Positions 1 to 7,756 are shown, numbered from the stretch's first letter. The stretch: DNA of 36,408 nt from an uncultured Muribaculaceae bacterium (GCA_958439725.1 CAUBWJ010000022.1:1-36408); one strand, 5' to 3'. The notes: generated by a model not told the origin, from the sequence alone. Program-made: numbers and translations.

Positions 1-952
1 AGTTATGTTTCTTGTACAAAACACATAGCCTTTCACCCCATGAGTCCTGCTTGCTGAATTTGCATAAGAAACAATTGCGAATTTTTACTCCTCGTTTAGA
101 AAATTCTTGAAAAATCTCTTTGAATGGAGTCGCTATCTCGGTTATGTAATAATGGACATTAGATGGCAACTTCTTACTTACTTCATAGCAATGGCAATCA
201 AATGAACGGAATTGACCTTGGCTATTTAACCAAAATACTATAGTGTTTTTTCTACTAAAGCAGTCTTCATACTCATCGAAGCTGCCGATTGGGTCAAATG
301 ATTCTACTTTATTAAAATTATATAAAATGATATTTCTGTCGTTAGAATAGCTATAATTGTAATGCTTATCCCTTACAGCCATTAACTTACAGTTGCTGAC
401 TATATTGTCAATTTGTTCTTCTGATTGAATTGGTATTTCAATAATACGAACACCATCCTTGATTTTGTCCTCTGTACATTTATGAGTAACCATAATTTCA
501 ATTAGCACAGGAGGTGTCTTTGGATTTGTAGATGATGTTAACAGCAAGTCTGCTCTGTATTGATGGTAGGTAGCTTCTATCTCGCAGGTATCATAATATC
601 TACGCAAATCGAATACAACAGGTTTTTCACCTTCACACTTGGGAAAACCAATGAACGGACATTCTACAGAGCAAATTGCTTTAGCATTGTAGGAAAGCAG
701 GAAATACTCGGAAGAAAGAAATGCTTCTCTTATCTTAAATTTCGCTAACTTATGAAGATATGATTCATAAGAACAGTTCCCCGCATTTTTATGAACGAAA
801 TGCCATCTACGCACTTTGCCCATATGCGGATTCATTATTTCTCCACATATAGGGCAAAAATATTTTTCGTTACGTTGAGCAGTTGAAACATTTATAAGAT
901 CACCGCTTGAATTATTAGCGTAGCTATAATTTTGAGAGAGGATTTTTGCCAT
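1..952 (-). CDS. CoiA-like protein (zinc ribbon plus nuclease-like domain), 3' end cut by the window
   Basis: The minus-strand frame is open from an ATG at 952 to base 1 (317 codons, no stop), so this is the N-terminal part of a longer protein. Residues 34-75 have the CoiA-like pattern: CPIC, then an Arg-Trp-His-Phe-x-x-His segment, then Cys and a conserved His-Lys region. Further on there is a short RADLLL stretch and IEIMVTH, which resemble the Asp and Glu-x-Lys-type core of PD-(D/E)XK nuclease folds. CoiA proteins are known from natural competence, but homologues in mobile DNA need not act in uptake. The start lies one base after the stop of the upstream lipoprotein gene, so the two are probably co-transcribed. 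Family assignment is good; the function in this element is unknown. Confidence 0.7.
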   Translation of the reverse strand, partial: MAKILSQNYSYANNSSGDLINVSTAQRNEKYFCPICGEIMNPHMGKVRRWHFVHKNAGNCSYESYLHKLAKFKIREAFLSSEYFLLSYNAKAICSVECPFIGFPKCEGEKPVVFDLRRYYDTCEIEATYHQYRADLLLTSSTNPKTPPVLIEIMVTHKCTEDKIKDGVRIIEIPIQSEEQIDNIVSNCKLMAVRDKHYNYSYSNDRNIILYNFNKVESFDPIGSFDEYEDCFSRKNTIVFWLNSQGQFRSFDCHCYEVSKKLPSNVHYYITEIATPFKEIFQEFSKRGVKIRNCFLCKFSKQDSWGERLCVLYKKHN

Positions 953-953
953 A

Positions 954-1421
954 CTATTCTTTTTTGCCGAAAATAGTTTGTAGTTTTTTCCGAATAGCCC
1001 CCAAAGCTAATTTTTGGTCTTGTGATATTGACAATCCAATACCACTACTTTTAACAACGGCAACGCTTTGGTCTGTGTAAAGGTCATAAAAAGTTATGGT
1101 AATGTAGGTATGTCCACCATCCCACTTTTCTGACTTAACATTTATATGAGGTGTAAGGGTATAGCCTAAATAATCATCAGGAGCATACGCTAAGGATATT
1201 GGTTGCAATTTAGTATTTGCAATTTCATTTTGGACTAATAGCATAACATCATCCAATTCCCTATCTCCGGTTTGTTCTTTGCCGAAACTCACATACTTGT
1301 ATTTAGATATGTTAGCTCCATTTGAAACGACCAATTTAGCCGATGACGAACAAGAAGAAATCATCATCGGAAATACTGACAACAACAGTACGAGCGAAAA
1401 TATGGAGAATCGAGTACGCAT
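954..1421 (-). CDS. Small lipoprotein of unknown function, IME cargo
   Basis: A 155-residue protein with a hydrophobic N-terminal segment and a lipobox ending MISSC, giving a predicted lipidated Cys24. The mature part is about 130 residues, mixed beta, with two aromatic-rich segments (around YLGYTLTPHINV and THYITITFYDL-like strands) and a charged C-terminal helix. I do not recognise a named family; it resembles small DUF4136-like lipoproteins only in general layout. It sits directly upstream of the CoiA-like gene with one base between the stop and the next start, so the two probably form a cargo operon. It should be anchored in the cell envelope. Confidence 0.7.
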   Translation of the reverse strand: MRTRFSIFSLVLLLSVFPMMISSCSSSAKLVVSNGANISKYKYVSFGKEQTGDRELDDVMLLVQNEIANTKLQPISLAYAPDDYLGYTLTPHINVKSEKWDGGHTYITITFYDLYTDQSVAVVKSSGIGLSISQDQKLALGAIRKKLQTIFGKKE

Positions 1422-1455
1422 AAAATAATGGGTCGAAGATTATTGTTTTCGATTG

Positions 1456-1463
1456 CAAAATTA
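1456..1463 (-). promoter_or_regulatory. Candidate -7 element (TAATTTTG) for the lipoprotein/CoiA-like unit
   Basis: Read on the minus strand the bases are TAATTTTG, matching the Bacteroidota TAnnTTTG consensus, about 35 bases before the lipoprotein ATG at 1421. No clear TTG is found 19-21 bases upstream, so the call is weak. Confidence 0.35.
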
Positions 1464-1511
1464 GCTAAATTTTGCGTGATTTAAGCTGTATGCGATGAAA
1501 TATTTTTAACA

Positions 1512-2966
1512 TTAGCGACGGATACCGTGCTTTTGCTGAGACGGTTTCAGCATCTTGTGGGCCTGCATCATGCAGCGGTAGGCGAAGCGTCGATCGTCCT
1601 CATCTTCCTTGCGACCCCAAGGGAGCGATGTGTCACCGCCTCCACCGCCGCATGACTGGGCGAATTGGGTTGCGCCGTCGAGATAGCCGAGAAACAGATA
1701 CATCGCACACTTAAGAATCTCATTTGGCTGTTCGGCGATTGCTGTGAGAAAGTCGCCGTCAATATAGGCTTTCTGTTCCGGAGGCATAGTGTCCAGCAGT
1801 GAACGGACATCGACAATCATTCTGGCAAAGACGGCATCGGTCAGCCTCATACGAACCTGCTCCTGATTCTTTTCAGTGAATTCGTGGAAATTCTTTTGAG
1901 CATTATAGCGTTTCTCACTGAGGGCATCAAGTTTACCCTGAAGCTCGGAAAGTTGCCGGTCGGCGAACTTGAGTTTATCGCGCTTATCGGCGAGTTGCTT
2001 TCCGGTAAGTGCGAGGTCGGATTCAAGTCCGGCGATGCGACAACGCAATTTGGAAACATCTTCGGCGCCGTTCTCAATATCTGCCTCCAACTGAGCTATC
2101 TCGTCATTCAGTTCAGCCTCCTGCCTTTCAAGATTTGCAATCATGGTCGTAAGACCTTTCACTCGTGTTTCAGCCTTCTTGATTTGGTCTTCAAGTCGAC
2201 CCAGCTGCTCGGATTTGTCGCTTATAATAGTTTCGAGTTTGGCATTCTCGCGGTGAAGGTCTCGATTGTATTCAGCGGTCGAGCGATGGCGTGCGCCGGT
2301 CTCGTGAATGTCGTCGCCACGGTCAAGGCCGTATTTGCGGTTCACTTCGGCAAGGCGAGTATGCAGATCTCTCATGTGCTGCTTCGCTTCGATTTTGTTC
2401 TTGCCTCCAATAACTTCCTTTGAACAGAGGCGTCCGTCGACGGTCAACGGCACGAACACACAATGCGCATGTGGTCCTGTCTCGTCGAGATGGATGATGA
2501 ACGAGGCTACGTTTTCTTCTCCGAATTCACGGCATACAAAACCGTACACATCCTTTGCCCATCGCTCGATTTCGGGTTTCCGCACAAGATGCCCGTTAGT
2601 TTCCTCATGTTCATGGAAATCCTGACTACCGAAAGCCATCTCACGCATCCGTTCACGGTTGCCGCCGAATACAGCCATGACAGCCAGATTAGAGATAGCG
2701 GTAACTCTGGCATCCGGTCGAAGATGTTTTTTGATTATCTCCTCGACTTTGTCGCCTATGCGCCGCGATTTGTCAACGGCGGTTATCACTCCACCGGAGC
2801 CGACCTGAAAATTCAGAGCAGTTCGGGATCGGTCATAGTTGTGGTTGGGGTCTTTAGCCTTTCGCTCGAAGAGGTCATCGCTCCAGTTGCGCTGATGTTC
2901 ATTGCTGACATTGGCATCGACTGATTTGACGGGCTTGAAGTCCATTATCTGTTTAGGTGAAGACAT
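1512..2966 (-). CDS. MobV-family relaxase (Pre/Mob)
   Basis: A 484-residue relaxase that would nick the transfer origin and lead the single strand out during mobilization. Residues 43-55 (NYDRSRTALNF region) correspond to motif I. Residues 159-168 read HLDETGPHAH, the metal-binding histidine motif typical of MobV (HxDExxPHxH). A GARHRSTAEYN segment follows near residue 224. From about 232 to 365 the sequence is a long charged coiled coil, and the C-terminal part includes a Gly-rich stretch. The start at 2966 fits the family, since only a short segment precedes motif I. The non-coding stretch just upstream (2967-3381) is the natural place for its oriT. Length and domain order are normal, with no sign of decay. 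Confidence 0.93.
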   Translation of the reverse strand: MSSPKQIMDFKPVKSVDANVSNEHQRNWSDDLFERKAKDPNHNYDRSRTALNFQVGSGGVITAVDKSRRIGDKVEEIIKKHLRPDARVTAISNLAVMAVFGGNRERMREMAFGSQDFHEHEETNGHLVRKPEIERWAKDVYGFVCREFGEENVASFIIHLDETGPHAHCVFVPLTVDGRLCSKEVIGGKNKIEAKQHMRDLHTRLAEVNRKYGLDRGDDIHETGARHRSTAEYNRDLHRENAKLETIISDKSEQLGRLEDQIKKAETRVKGLTTMIANLERQEAELNDEIAQLEADIENGAEDVSKLRCRIAGLESDLALTGKQLADKRDKLKFADRQLSELQGKLDALSEKRYNAQKNFHEFTEKNQEQVRMRLTDAVFARMIVDVRSLLDTMPPEQKAYIDGDFLTAIAEQPNEILKCAMYLFLGYLDGATQFAQSCGGGGGDTSLPWGRKEDEDDRRFAYRCMMQAHKMLKPSQQKHGIRR

Positions 2967-3381
2967 ATAAATATTGGTGCTTTTGGTTGTGGTTTGGTTG
3001 GAATTGATTATATAACATGGGGTGCTTGCACGGTCAGTCTCCGCATCGGAGCCGCCAACCTTCGCATGAAGGTATATTAGGCTATACCCTCATAGGTCTT
3101 ATTGCAAGCAATCTTGCCCCAGCTTTCCGGATGCGGTTGAACCGTACATTCCGACTTACAGGAGGCAACTGCTTAAAAGTAAATATGGCTGATTTTTGAT
3201 GAAATGATGAAAGTGTGTGTAACTTGCAGTATTACAGGTCAATTCAATTCATCATCAAATAATATTGAATGAAAGGGGAAGAATGGGAGGCTTTTCAACA
3301 TCCACGAATCCATTTGATGAGGGCCTACACCACTGTAACTTGCTGACTTTCTTTCCCTTCATTTATTCTTTCATCATTTCA
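2967..3381. other. Non-coding region with inverted repeats; candidate oriT and/or replication origin
   Basis: No credible gene lies in these 415 bases. They hold several small hairpins: CTCCG/CGGAG at 3039-3051, GGTATA/TATACC at 3071-3088, and ATTGC/GCAAT at 3101-3112. TGCTTGCA at 3023-3030 has its inverted copy TGCAAGCA at 3103-3110. A 10-base direct repeat TGTAACTTGC occurs at 3218 and 3334. The stretch lies upstream of the relaxase gene and downstream of the helicase gene, which is where MobV elements commonly carry oriT. The nic site cannot be named from sequence alone. Confidence 0.5.
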
Positions 3382-3384
3382 TCA
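3197..3384. repeat. 17-base perfect inverted repeat flanking 154 bases
   Basis: TGATGAAATGATGAAAG at 3197-3213 is repeated as its exact reverse complement at 3368-3384. The right arm overlaps the stop codon of the helicase gene (3382-3384). Between the arms are CATCAAAT (3253) and its inverse ATTTGATG (3312). The arms could bind a replication or nicking protein, or form a large hairpin behind the helicase gene; I cannot decide between these. Confidence 0.75.
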
Positions 3385-4728
3385 GAATAATGATAAATTC
3401 AGAATAAAATCTTTGGTAACGGTATAGTATCTGCCGACGGAGTTCTTAGCGGTGTACTTCGCCGGGAACATGCCGACTGCGTAAGCTCGATAGGTGAGTG
3501 AGTTTGATGCAGGCTTGAGGTGCCAATATATCTGTAACAGGCGGCGTATCTCGCTTGTGTCGGCACGGACATTCCGGTATGTGAGCAAAGTAGCGATGTC
3601 GTTAACAACGAAAGATATCGATGATTCGCCGGTACTGTCCATTATATCCATGAGCAGTTCGGCAACCTCAAACTCTATCTTCGAGCGGTTGGAGATTACG
3701 ATACGGTTGAGGGCTGCGGTGCGAAGTCTTTCCGGACTGAACCACATTCGGTTTTCGCATTGCACCGACAGTTCTCTCTGCATAAGGAAATGGAGAAACG
3801 CCGGAATCTGTGCCACAAGTTTCTTCATGAAGAACGGGTCGTCAGTTTCCAAAGAGTTGACCTTACGAACCCAGTATCGCACTTCCTCGCGGTCAATTAC
3901 AATAGGAAAATGTTCGTTGTTGGAACAGAGGACGAACTTGCCGAAGAAGGCAATCTCGTTTCGGTCTTTGCCTTTGGACTCCATCTTGTAGGATGTTGCC
4001 GTACTGAGATTCTTCAGTCGCTCTGAGTCCTCGCGGCGCGACAGCAGAACTTCATCGACCATGATAAGCAGCTTACCCGCCCAGTCGGAATTGAACTTGC
4101 TGCGGAAGTCCTCGTTGGTGTTGAAGGTCGCGTTGTCCTGAAAGATCACCTTGAGAAGATTGAGGAAAGTGGTCTTGCCGGTGTTACGCTGCTCCGACAC
4201 CAATATCAGTATCGGCAACTTTTGAAGCGGCATCTGATACAGCAACTGTATATAGTCAAGACCATACTCGTAATGCTCCCCGAAGATGTGGCGAAGCAAG
4301 CCGTCAATCGCGCTCCAGTCTCCCGGCATCGGCTTTTGGGTGATTGGCTCATAAAGGTTGTAGGCGTTGCCGATTATCTTGTTATAGTCGGTATGGCTCG
4401 GAACGGTGCAAAAGCAGTCATACTTCGGCACATCGTTCAGATAGTCCTTCCCGTGGTCACCCTTGATAGTCGAAGCCTTCCAATAGACAAGACACTTGCA
4501 AGTGGTGCCGTTCGCCTGCGGACGCAACACCTCCCGGTAATAATCCGTGCCTACTCGGATATAGGGACATTCGCTTTCAATTTGATTTGACAGGTCATTT
4601 TGCTCAAATGCATTGTCAGCATACCCTACATCCTTTGCCTGCATCTCATCATTTGATGCCGCATTGCAGTGAACGGGTTGATCGACATAAGCTGGAAGCA
4701 GCTTAATAGGGTCAGATGGCGTCAACAT
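3382..4728 (-). CDS. SF3-like helicase/primase-helicase (DUF5906-like)
   Basis: A 448-residue ATPase. The Walker A region is SEQRNTGKTT (residues 178-187, Lys185), Walker B is LLIMVDEV (220-227, Asp225 Glu226), and a sensor-1-like LCSNN lies at 267-271. Arginines 280 and 284 follow, in the place of SF3-type finger residues. This matches the D5/DUF5906 group of helicases found in phages and mobile elements. Residues 50-130 probably form an accessory domain, and residues 340-448 look like a C-terminal winged helix. No primase active site is evident, so it may act only as a helicase. It overlaps the upstream HTH gene by seven bases, implying translational coupling. The likely role is replication or processing of the excised element. 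Confidence 0.8.
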   Translation of the reverse strand: MLTPSDPIKLLPAYVDQPVHCNAASNDEMQAKDVGYADNAFEQNDLSNQIESECPYIRVGTDYYREVLRPQANGTTCKCLVYWKASTIKGDHGKDYLNDVPKYDCFCTVPSHTDYNKIIGNAYNLYEPITQKPMPGDWSAIDGLLRHIFGEHYEYGLDYIQLLYQMPLQKLPILILVSEQRNTGKTTFLNLLKVIFQDNATFNTNEDFRSKFNSDWAGKLLIMVDEVLLSRREDSERLKNLSTATSYKMESKGKDRNEIAFFGKFVLCSNNEHFPIVIDREEVRYWVRKVNSLETDDPFFMKKLVAQIPAFLHFLMQRELSVQCENRMWFSPERLRTAALNRIVISNRSKIEFEVAELLMDIMDSTGESSISFVVNDIATLLTYRNVRADTSEIRRLLQIYWHLKPASNSLTYRAYAVGMFPAKYTAKNSVGRYYTVTKDFILNLSLF

Positions 4729-5033
4729 CCTGCACCCCCTCCACTGGCAAATGCTTCATACTTGATGCGTTGAAGAAAGGTGTCAACATCATTCTGTGTG
4801 TACCAGAACTTATCCCCGTGTCTTGAATAGGAGAGGTAGCCATTATCACGTAGGTTTTTGAGATAACGGCTTTCCACACCGAGCAGCTTCATCAGCTCTT
4901 TGTTGGTGTAGATGCGGCACTCGTTTGAAGTGCCATTGCCCAAGGTGCTTCGTTCCTGCGATTCCTCAAGCAGATAGAGGATCCTTTTGAGCATGTCCTC
5001 CGCTGTGGTAATTGTGTTACTTGATTTTGGCAT
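4722..5033 (-). CDS. Small helix-turn-helix protein (excisionase/MerR-like)
   Basis: A 103-residue protein with a winged helix-turn-helix in its second half: residues about 43-93 read YTNKELMKLLGVESRYLKN, then a wing with GYLSYSRHGDKFWYT, then DVDTFLQR. This is the HTH_17-like fold shared by excisionases and small regulators. Its 3' end overlaps the helicase start by seven bases. A candidate -7 box (TACTTTTG read on the minus strand) lies at 5095-5102. In related elements such proteins help excision or regulate the helicase unit; which applies here is not shown by the sequence. The N-terminal 40 residues form a predicted charged helix. Confidence 0.75.
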   Translation of the reverse strand: MPKSSNTITTAEDMLKRILYLLEESQERSTLGNGTSNECRIYTNKELMKLLGVESRYLKNLRDNGYLSYSRHGDKFWYTQNDVDTFLQRIKYEAFASGGGAGC

Positions 5034-5179
5034 TTATGTTTTCGTTATTCTTTTTGCGCTGCGGATTTATCCGCCATCATTTTCAAATCGGTTGCAAAAG
5101 TATCTCATTAGCCATGGATTTAGAAATAATGCACACGAAATGCCCTGATTTTTAGCTTGGTATAACCAAATCACAAAAT

Positions 5180-5219
5180 CGGCACTATATTCCGGCACTC
5201 TGACTCTATGATTCCGGCT
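5180..5219. repeat. Short direct repeats ahead of the HTH gene; possible operator
   Basis: CGGCACT occurs at 5180-5186 and 5193-5199, and ATTCCGGC at 5189-5196 and 5211-5218, within the 271-base gap between the RhuM-like and HTH genes. A regulator or integration-factor site is possible. Apart from these repeats and the terminator beside them, I see nothing in the gap. Confidence 0.35.
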
Positions 5220-5237
5220 CCAAAATTTGATACGGAC

Positions 5238-5265
5238 ATAAAAAAGGAGGCTCGTCACCTCCTTT
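5238..5265 (-). terminator. Rho-independent terminator behind the RhuM-like gene
   Basis: AAAGGAGG (5243-5250) pairs perfectly with CCTCCTTT (5258-5265) around a seven-base loop. On the minus strand a run of T residues follows, 40 bases beyond the RhuM-like stop codon. Confidence 0.85.
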
Positions 5266-5304
5266 AAATCTTATGAATGTGTTTAGTCCTCTAATCGTAG
5301 AGAT

Positions 5305-6168
5305 TTACAGTTTAGACAATAGCTCTGTGCCGGTCATCGCTGTCATCTCAGAGAAAGCAAAAAGTTTCTTGCCAAGATCTTTGAGCGATGCACCGATGTG
5401 ATACACCGTCTCGTCGATTATCAGAAAACGGTCATGGGCTCCATGATATACCTGGATTGTGATTTCGGGATATTGCTGATTATGTCGCCGTAGATCCTGA
5501 CGGAGTATGGACTTGATTTCCTGCGTGTAAATGGTGGCTTTGACTCCCGGCTTTCTTTTATCAAGCTGTGTCAAAACAGTCGCGTCTACATAATTATCAA
5601 TCAGAACTATGCGCGTATTGGCAGATTCAACGAGCTTTGATACTATCACATGGGCATCGAATATCTGACCTTGAAACAGAATTCCTTCCTTGGGTGGTAA
5701 TGAAGTCCTTACGAAGAAATCTACCTTTTCATCCAACATCAACAGATGCCTGTCATGCTCAGATAATCGTCTGTCAATCCTATCTTCTATCTGCATCAGT
5801 CGCTGATTCACAGAATATCCGCGAAGAAGGTATTCTTTTAAGACTTGATTCGCCCATCGCCGGAACATTGTGGCATTGACACTATTGACTCGATAACCAA
5901 CTGAAAGAATTACGTCTAGGTTGTAATACTTTGTAGAATATGTTCTTGAGCCGTCAGCAGCCATATGTTCCAAAATGGAACATGTGCTTTCTTCTTCCAA
6001 TTCTCCTGACTTGAAGATATTGGAAAGATGCTTGGTAATCGCTGGTCGTTTAGTGCCGAATAAATCGGCTATTTGCTGTTGTGTGAGCCAAACAGTCTCA
6101 TTCTCGAGGCGAACCTCAAGTTTCATCGTTTCATTTGGCTGGTATAGGACTATTTCGTTGGTTTCCAT
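5305..6168 (-). CDS. RhuM-like DNA-binding domain fused to a PLD-like domain
   Basis: A 287-residue protein. Residues 1-125 match the RhuM family: LTQQQIADLFGT followed by KHLSNIF (helix-turn-helix), then STKYYNLDVILSVGYRVNS and FRRWANQVLKEYLL. Residues about 155-287 resemble one phospholipase-D-like half: predicted strand RIVLIDNYVD, then H245-x-R247-x4-D252 in HDRFLIID, followed by HIGASLKDLG. This keeps the HxKx4D spacing, with Arg in place of Lys. RhuM was named from a Salmonella pathogenicity island, and its molecular role is poorly known. The gene starts 31 bases after the integrase stop and ends in its own terminator, so it is probably transcribed with the integrase. A regulatory or nuclease role is inference. 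Confidence 0.85.
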   Translation of the reverse strand: METNEIVLYQPNETMKLEVRLENETVWLTQQQIADLFGTKRPAITKHLSNIFKSGELEEESTCSILEHMAADGSRTYSTKYYNLDVILSVGYRVNSVNATMFRRWANQVLKEYLLRGYSVNQRLMQIEDRIDRRLSEHDRHLLMLDEKVDFFVRTSLPPKEGILFQGQIFDAHVIVSKLVESANTRIVLIDNYVDATVLTQLDKRKPGVKATIYTQEIKSILRQDLRRHNQQYPEITIQVYHGAHDRFLIIDETVYHIGASLKDLGKKLFAFSEMTAMTGTELLSKL

Positions 6169-6199
6169 ATGCGAAAGTAATAAATATTTACGGCATTTC

Positions 6200-7558
6200 T
6201 TAAATTATTGACAATGAGTTGATGTCTCCTGCAAGGCGTGCGACTTCGGTGGATAGGGTCTCTGGGAGGAAGCGTGCATATACTTTTTCGGTAATGTCGG
6301 TGCTTCCGTGCCCTAACAGGCGGCTGACAACTGACATTGAAAGCCCCTTATTGAGAGCGAAGACTGCGAATGTATGGCGCGCGACATGCATGGTCAGTGG
6401 GAATTTAAGACTGAGAGCTTCGCCGACTACCGTCAGTGATTGGTTAATGCACTTGGTGGCATTGTTCCTTGCCTTATACAATGCTTCGTCATTGTCTATA
6501 TCAAGATTATCCTTGACCAAATCAAAAACATAGCGGCTGTCGCCTCTCTTCTCTTTCCAGATATTGAGAATACCGATGGCTGGATCCGTCAGGGGAATGA
6601 TGTGCCGCTTACCAGTCTTAATCATTATCTTCCGCAACTCCTTACGATTGAAGTCAATATTTGACCATTGCAATGTCATTACATCCACGACACGGAGACC
6701 GCAGGCATGGAACGCGAACAAGAACATTTCGATAAATTCCCTGCGTCGAGGCTCGCGACACTCATTATAATAGGTGATGAGCTTTCCCATCTCTTCATGT
6801 GAAAGGCTCTTGCCGTCGAATTCTGCATCGTCCGATGAAAGCTGTATCTTTGGAACTATGCGCATATCTTGTATCCTGGCATTGATGGAAGCAGGAATAA
6901 GGTTGATGTCGGCGGCGTATGCACAAGCCTTCATTATAGGTGTCAGCGCATGGTTGATAGTGGCATCCGAATTCTGTTTTACGAGTCTTCGCCATTTGAT
7001 ATAGTCCTCAATAAGCTCGACTGTGATTTCGCTTACATACAGGCCATCCTGTTTATATGTACCTTTACCCTCCGCCCGCAGAAACGACTTGAAAATATTC
7101 ATGCCACTGACACCATTTTGGTAACGGCTTCGGCCTATTCGATTTCGGCTGTAGTCTGATTCAAGTCTTTCCAATGCAAGATCAATGAAGTCCTTACCAT
7201 TATCCTTGCGGGTGATGGGTTTGTCTGCCAGAATATCGTTGATTACTTGTGCTGTAATCTGATTGGGATGATTTTGGTTGTACTCGGCGAGCAGGTTGTC
7301 TATTTTGGTCACACGGGCAAGGAGTAACGCATTGGTGCGTGCTGATTCCGGTCCGTATGAAACACGGACACCGCCTCTGCCTTGATGAAGAGATTGATTC
7401 CAGTCACATTCCCGGACAAGAATATTGGTGGTCTTCCTGAATATCTGCCGATTCCACGTGTATTCCAATACAACGGTACATGGTTTTGATTTGTCAGGAT
7501 GTTTGCCCGCCCGCAGGCGATATTTTCCCAAAGGGTATTGTCTTTTCGGTCTGCCCAT
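6200..7558 (-). CDS. int: Tyrosine recombinase (site-specific integrase)
   Basis: It catalyses integration and excision of the element. The reading frame extends to a GTG at 7585, but I choose the ATG at 7558, giving 452 residues, because a -7 promoter box at 7595-7602 leaves a leader of about 30 bases. The N-terminal part is an Arm-type/SAM-like domain and the middle part is the core-binding domain. The catalytic set is complete: Arg289 (ACGLRVVD), Lys317 (KTGKRH), His391 and Arg394 (HVARHTF), His417 (LGHGSTD) and Tyr427 (VYARF). It sits at the element's right end beside the attachment region, as is normal. It belongs to the large Bacteroidota integrase group found in conjugative and mobilizable elements. 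Confidence 0.95.
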   Translation of the reverse strand: MGRPKRQYPLGKYRLRAGKHPDKSKPCTVVLEYTWNRQIFRKTTNILVRECDWNQSLHQGRGGVRVSYGPESARTNALLLARVTKIDNLLAEYNQNHPNQITAQVINDILADKPITRKDNGKDFIDLALERLESDYSRNRIGRSRYQNGVSGMNIFKSFLRAEGKGTYKQDGLYVSEITVELIEDYIKWRRLVKQNSDATINHALTPIMKACAYAADINLIPASINARIQDMRIVPKIQLSSDDAEFDGKSLSHEEMGKLITYYNECREPRRREFIEMFLFAFHACGLRVVDVMTLQWSNIDFNRKELRKIMIKTGKRHIIPLTDPAIGILNIWKEKRGDSRYVFDLVKDNLDIDNDEALYKARNNATKCINQSLTVVGEALSLKFPLTMHVARHTFAVFALNKGLSMSVVSRLLGHGSTDITEKVYARFLPETLSTEVARLAGDINSLSII

Positions 7559-7594
7559 AATTGAGGAGGTTAAGTGAATACTCACAAACGTCTA

Positions 7595-7602
7595 CAAAGA
7601 TA
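7595..7602 (-). promoter_or_regulatory. -7 promoter element of the integrase
   Basis: TATCTTTG on the minus strand matches TAnnTTTG. TTTG sequences lie 12 and 16 bases upstream, inside the first 41-base-spaced repeat; this spacing is shorter than the usual 19-21, so promoter strength is uncertain. Confidence 0.5.
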
Positions 7603-7607
7603 ATGAA

Positions 7608-7708
7608 TTTGAGACAAACAAACTAATATTTCAACCGAAAATTCCGCATTTGAGGCAAACAAACTATGCTATAAAAGGCTATAAAAAGCAGCGAGACAAA
7701 CAAATTAT
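7608..7708. repeat. Three direct repeats with exact 41-base period at the element/chromosome junction
   Basis: GAGACAAACAAACTA starts at 7611, GAGGCAAACAAACTA at 7652 and GAGACAAACAAATTA at 7693, each 41 bases apart. The first overlaps the integrase promoter region and the third lies in the terminator of the chromosomal DUF2795 gene. Between the second and third is GCTATAAAAG directly repeated (7668-7687). Position and regular spacing suggest integrase arm sites and/or the attR core. The core cannot be fixed without the left end. Confidence 0.7.
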
Positions 7709-7725
7709 ATTTGCCTATCTCGCTG
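7681..7725 (-). terminator. Rho-independent terminator of the DUF2795 gene
   Basis: CAGCGAGA (7689-7696) pairs with TCTCGCTG (7718-7725). On the minus strand CTTTTTAT follows the stem, 32 bases beyond the stop of the DUF2795 gene. The third attachment-region repeat lies partly in the stem and loop. Confidence 0.8.
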
Positions 7726-7756
7726 ATCATAAGGATAATAAATGTTTATATGCTTA

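Larger units (their letters stand above)
1..7740 (-). mobile_element. Right-hand part of an integrated mobilizable element (IME)
   Basis: All genes here lie on the minus strand and form the usual set of a Bacteroidota mobilizable element: tyrosine integrase at one end, RhuM-like protein, small helix-turn-helix protein, SF3-like helicase, MobV relaxase and two cargo genes. No conjugation (tra) genes are visible, so transfer would need a helper element; this is inference, because the left end is outside the window. The right end is placed between the integrase (about 7600) and the stop codon of the chromosomal DUF2795 gene (7757), where 41-base-spaced direct repeats occur. The cargo at 1-1500 is clearly more AT-rich than the mobilization genes, which suggests a different source. 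The exact right boundary is uncertain by about 100 bases. Confidence 0.75.

Noticed and set aside
560..748. 62-residue plus-strand frame
   Set aside because: Antisense to the CoiA-like gene, which has clear zinc-ribbon motifs on the minus strand.
5067..5258. 63-residue frame between the RhuM-like and HTH genes
   Set aside because: It overlaps the terminator and the short direct repeats, and its composition is not protein-like.
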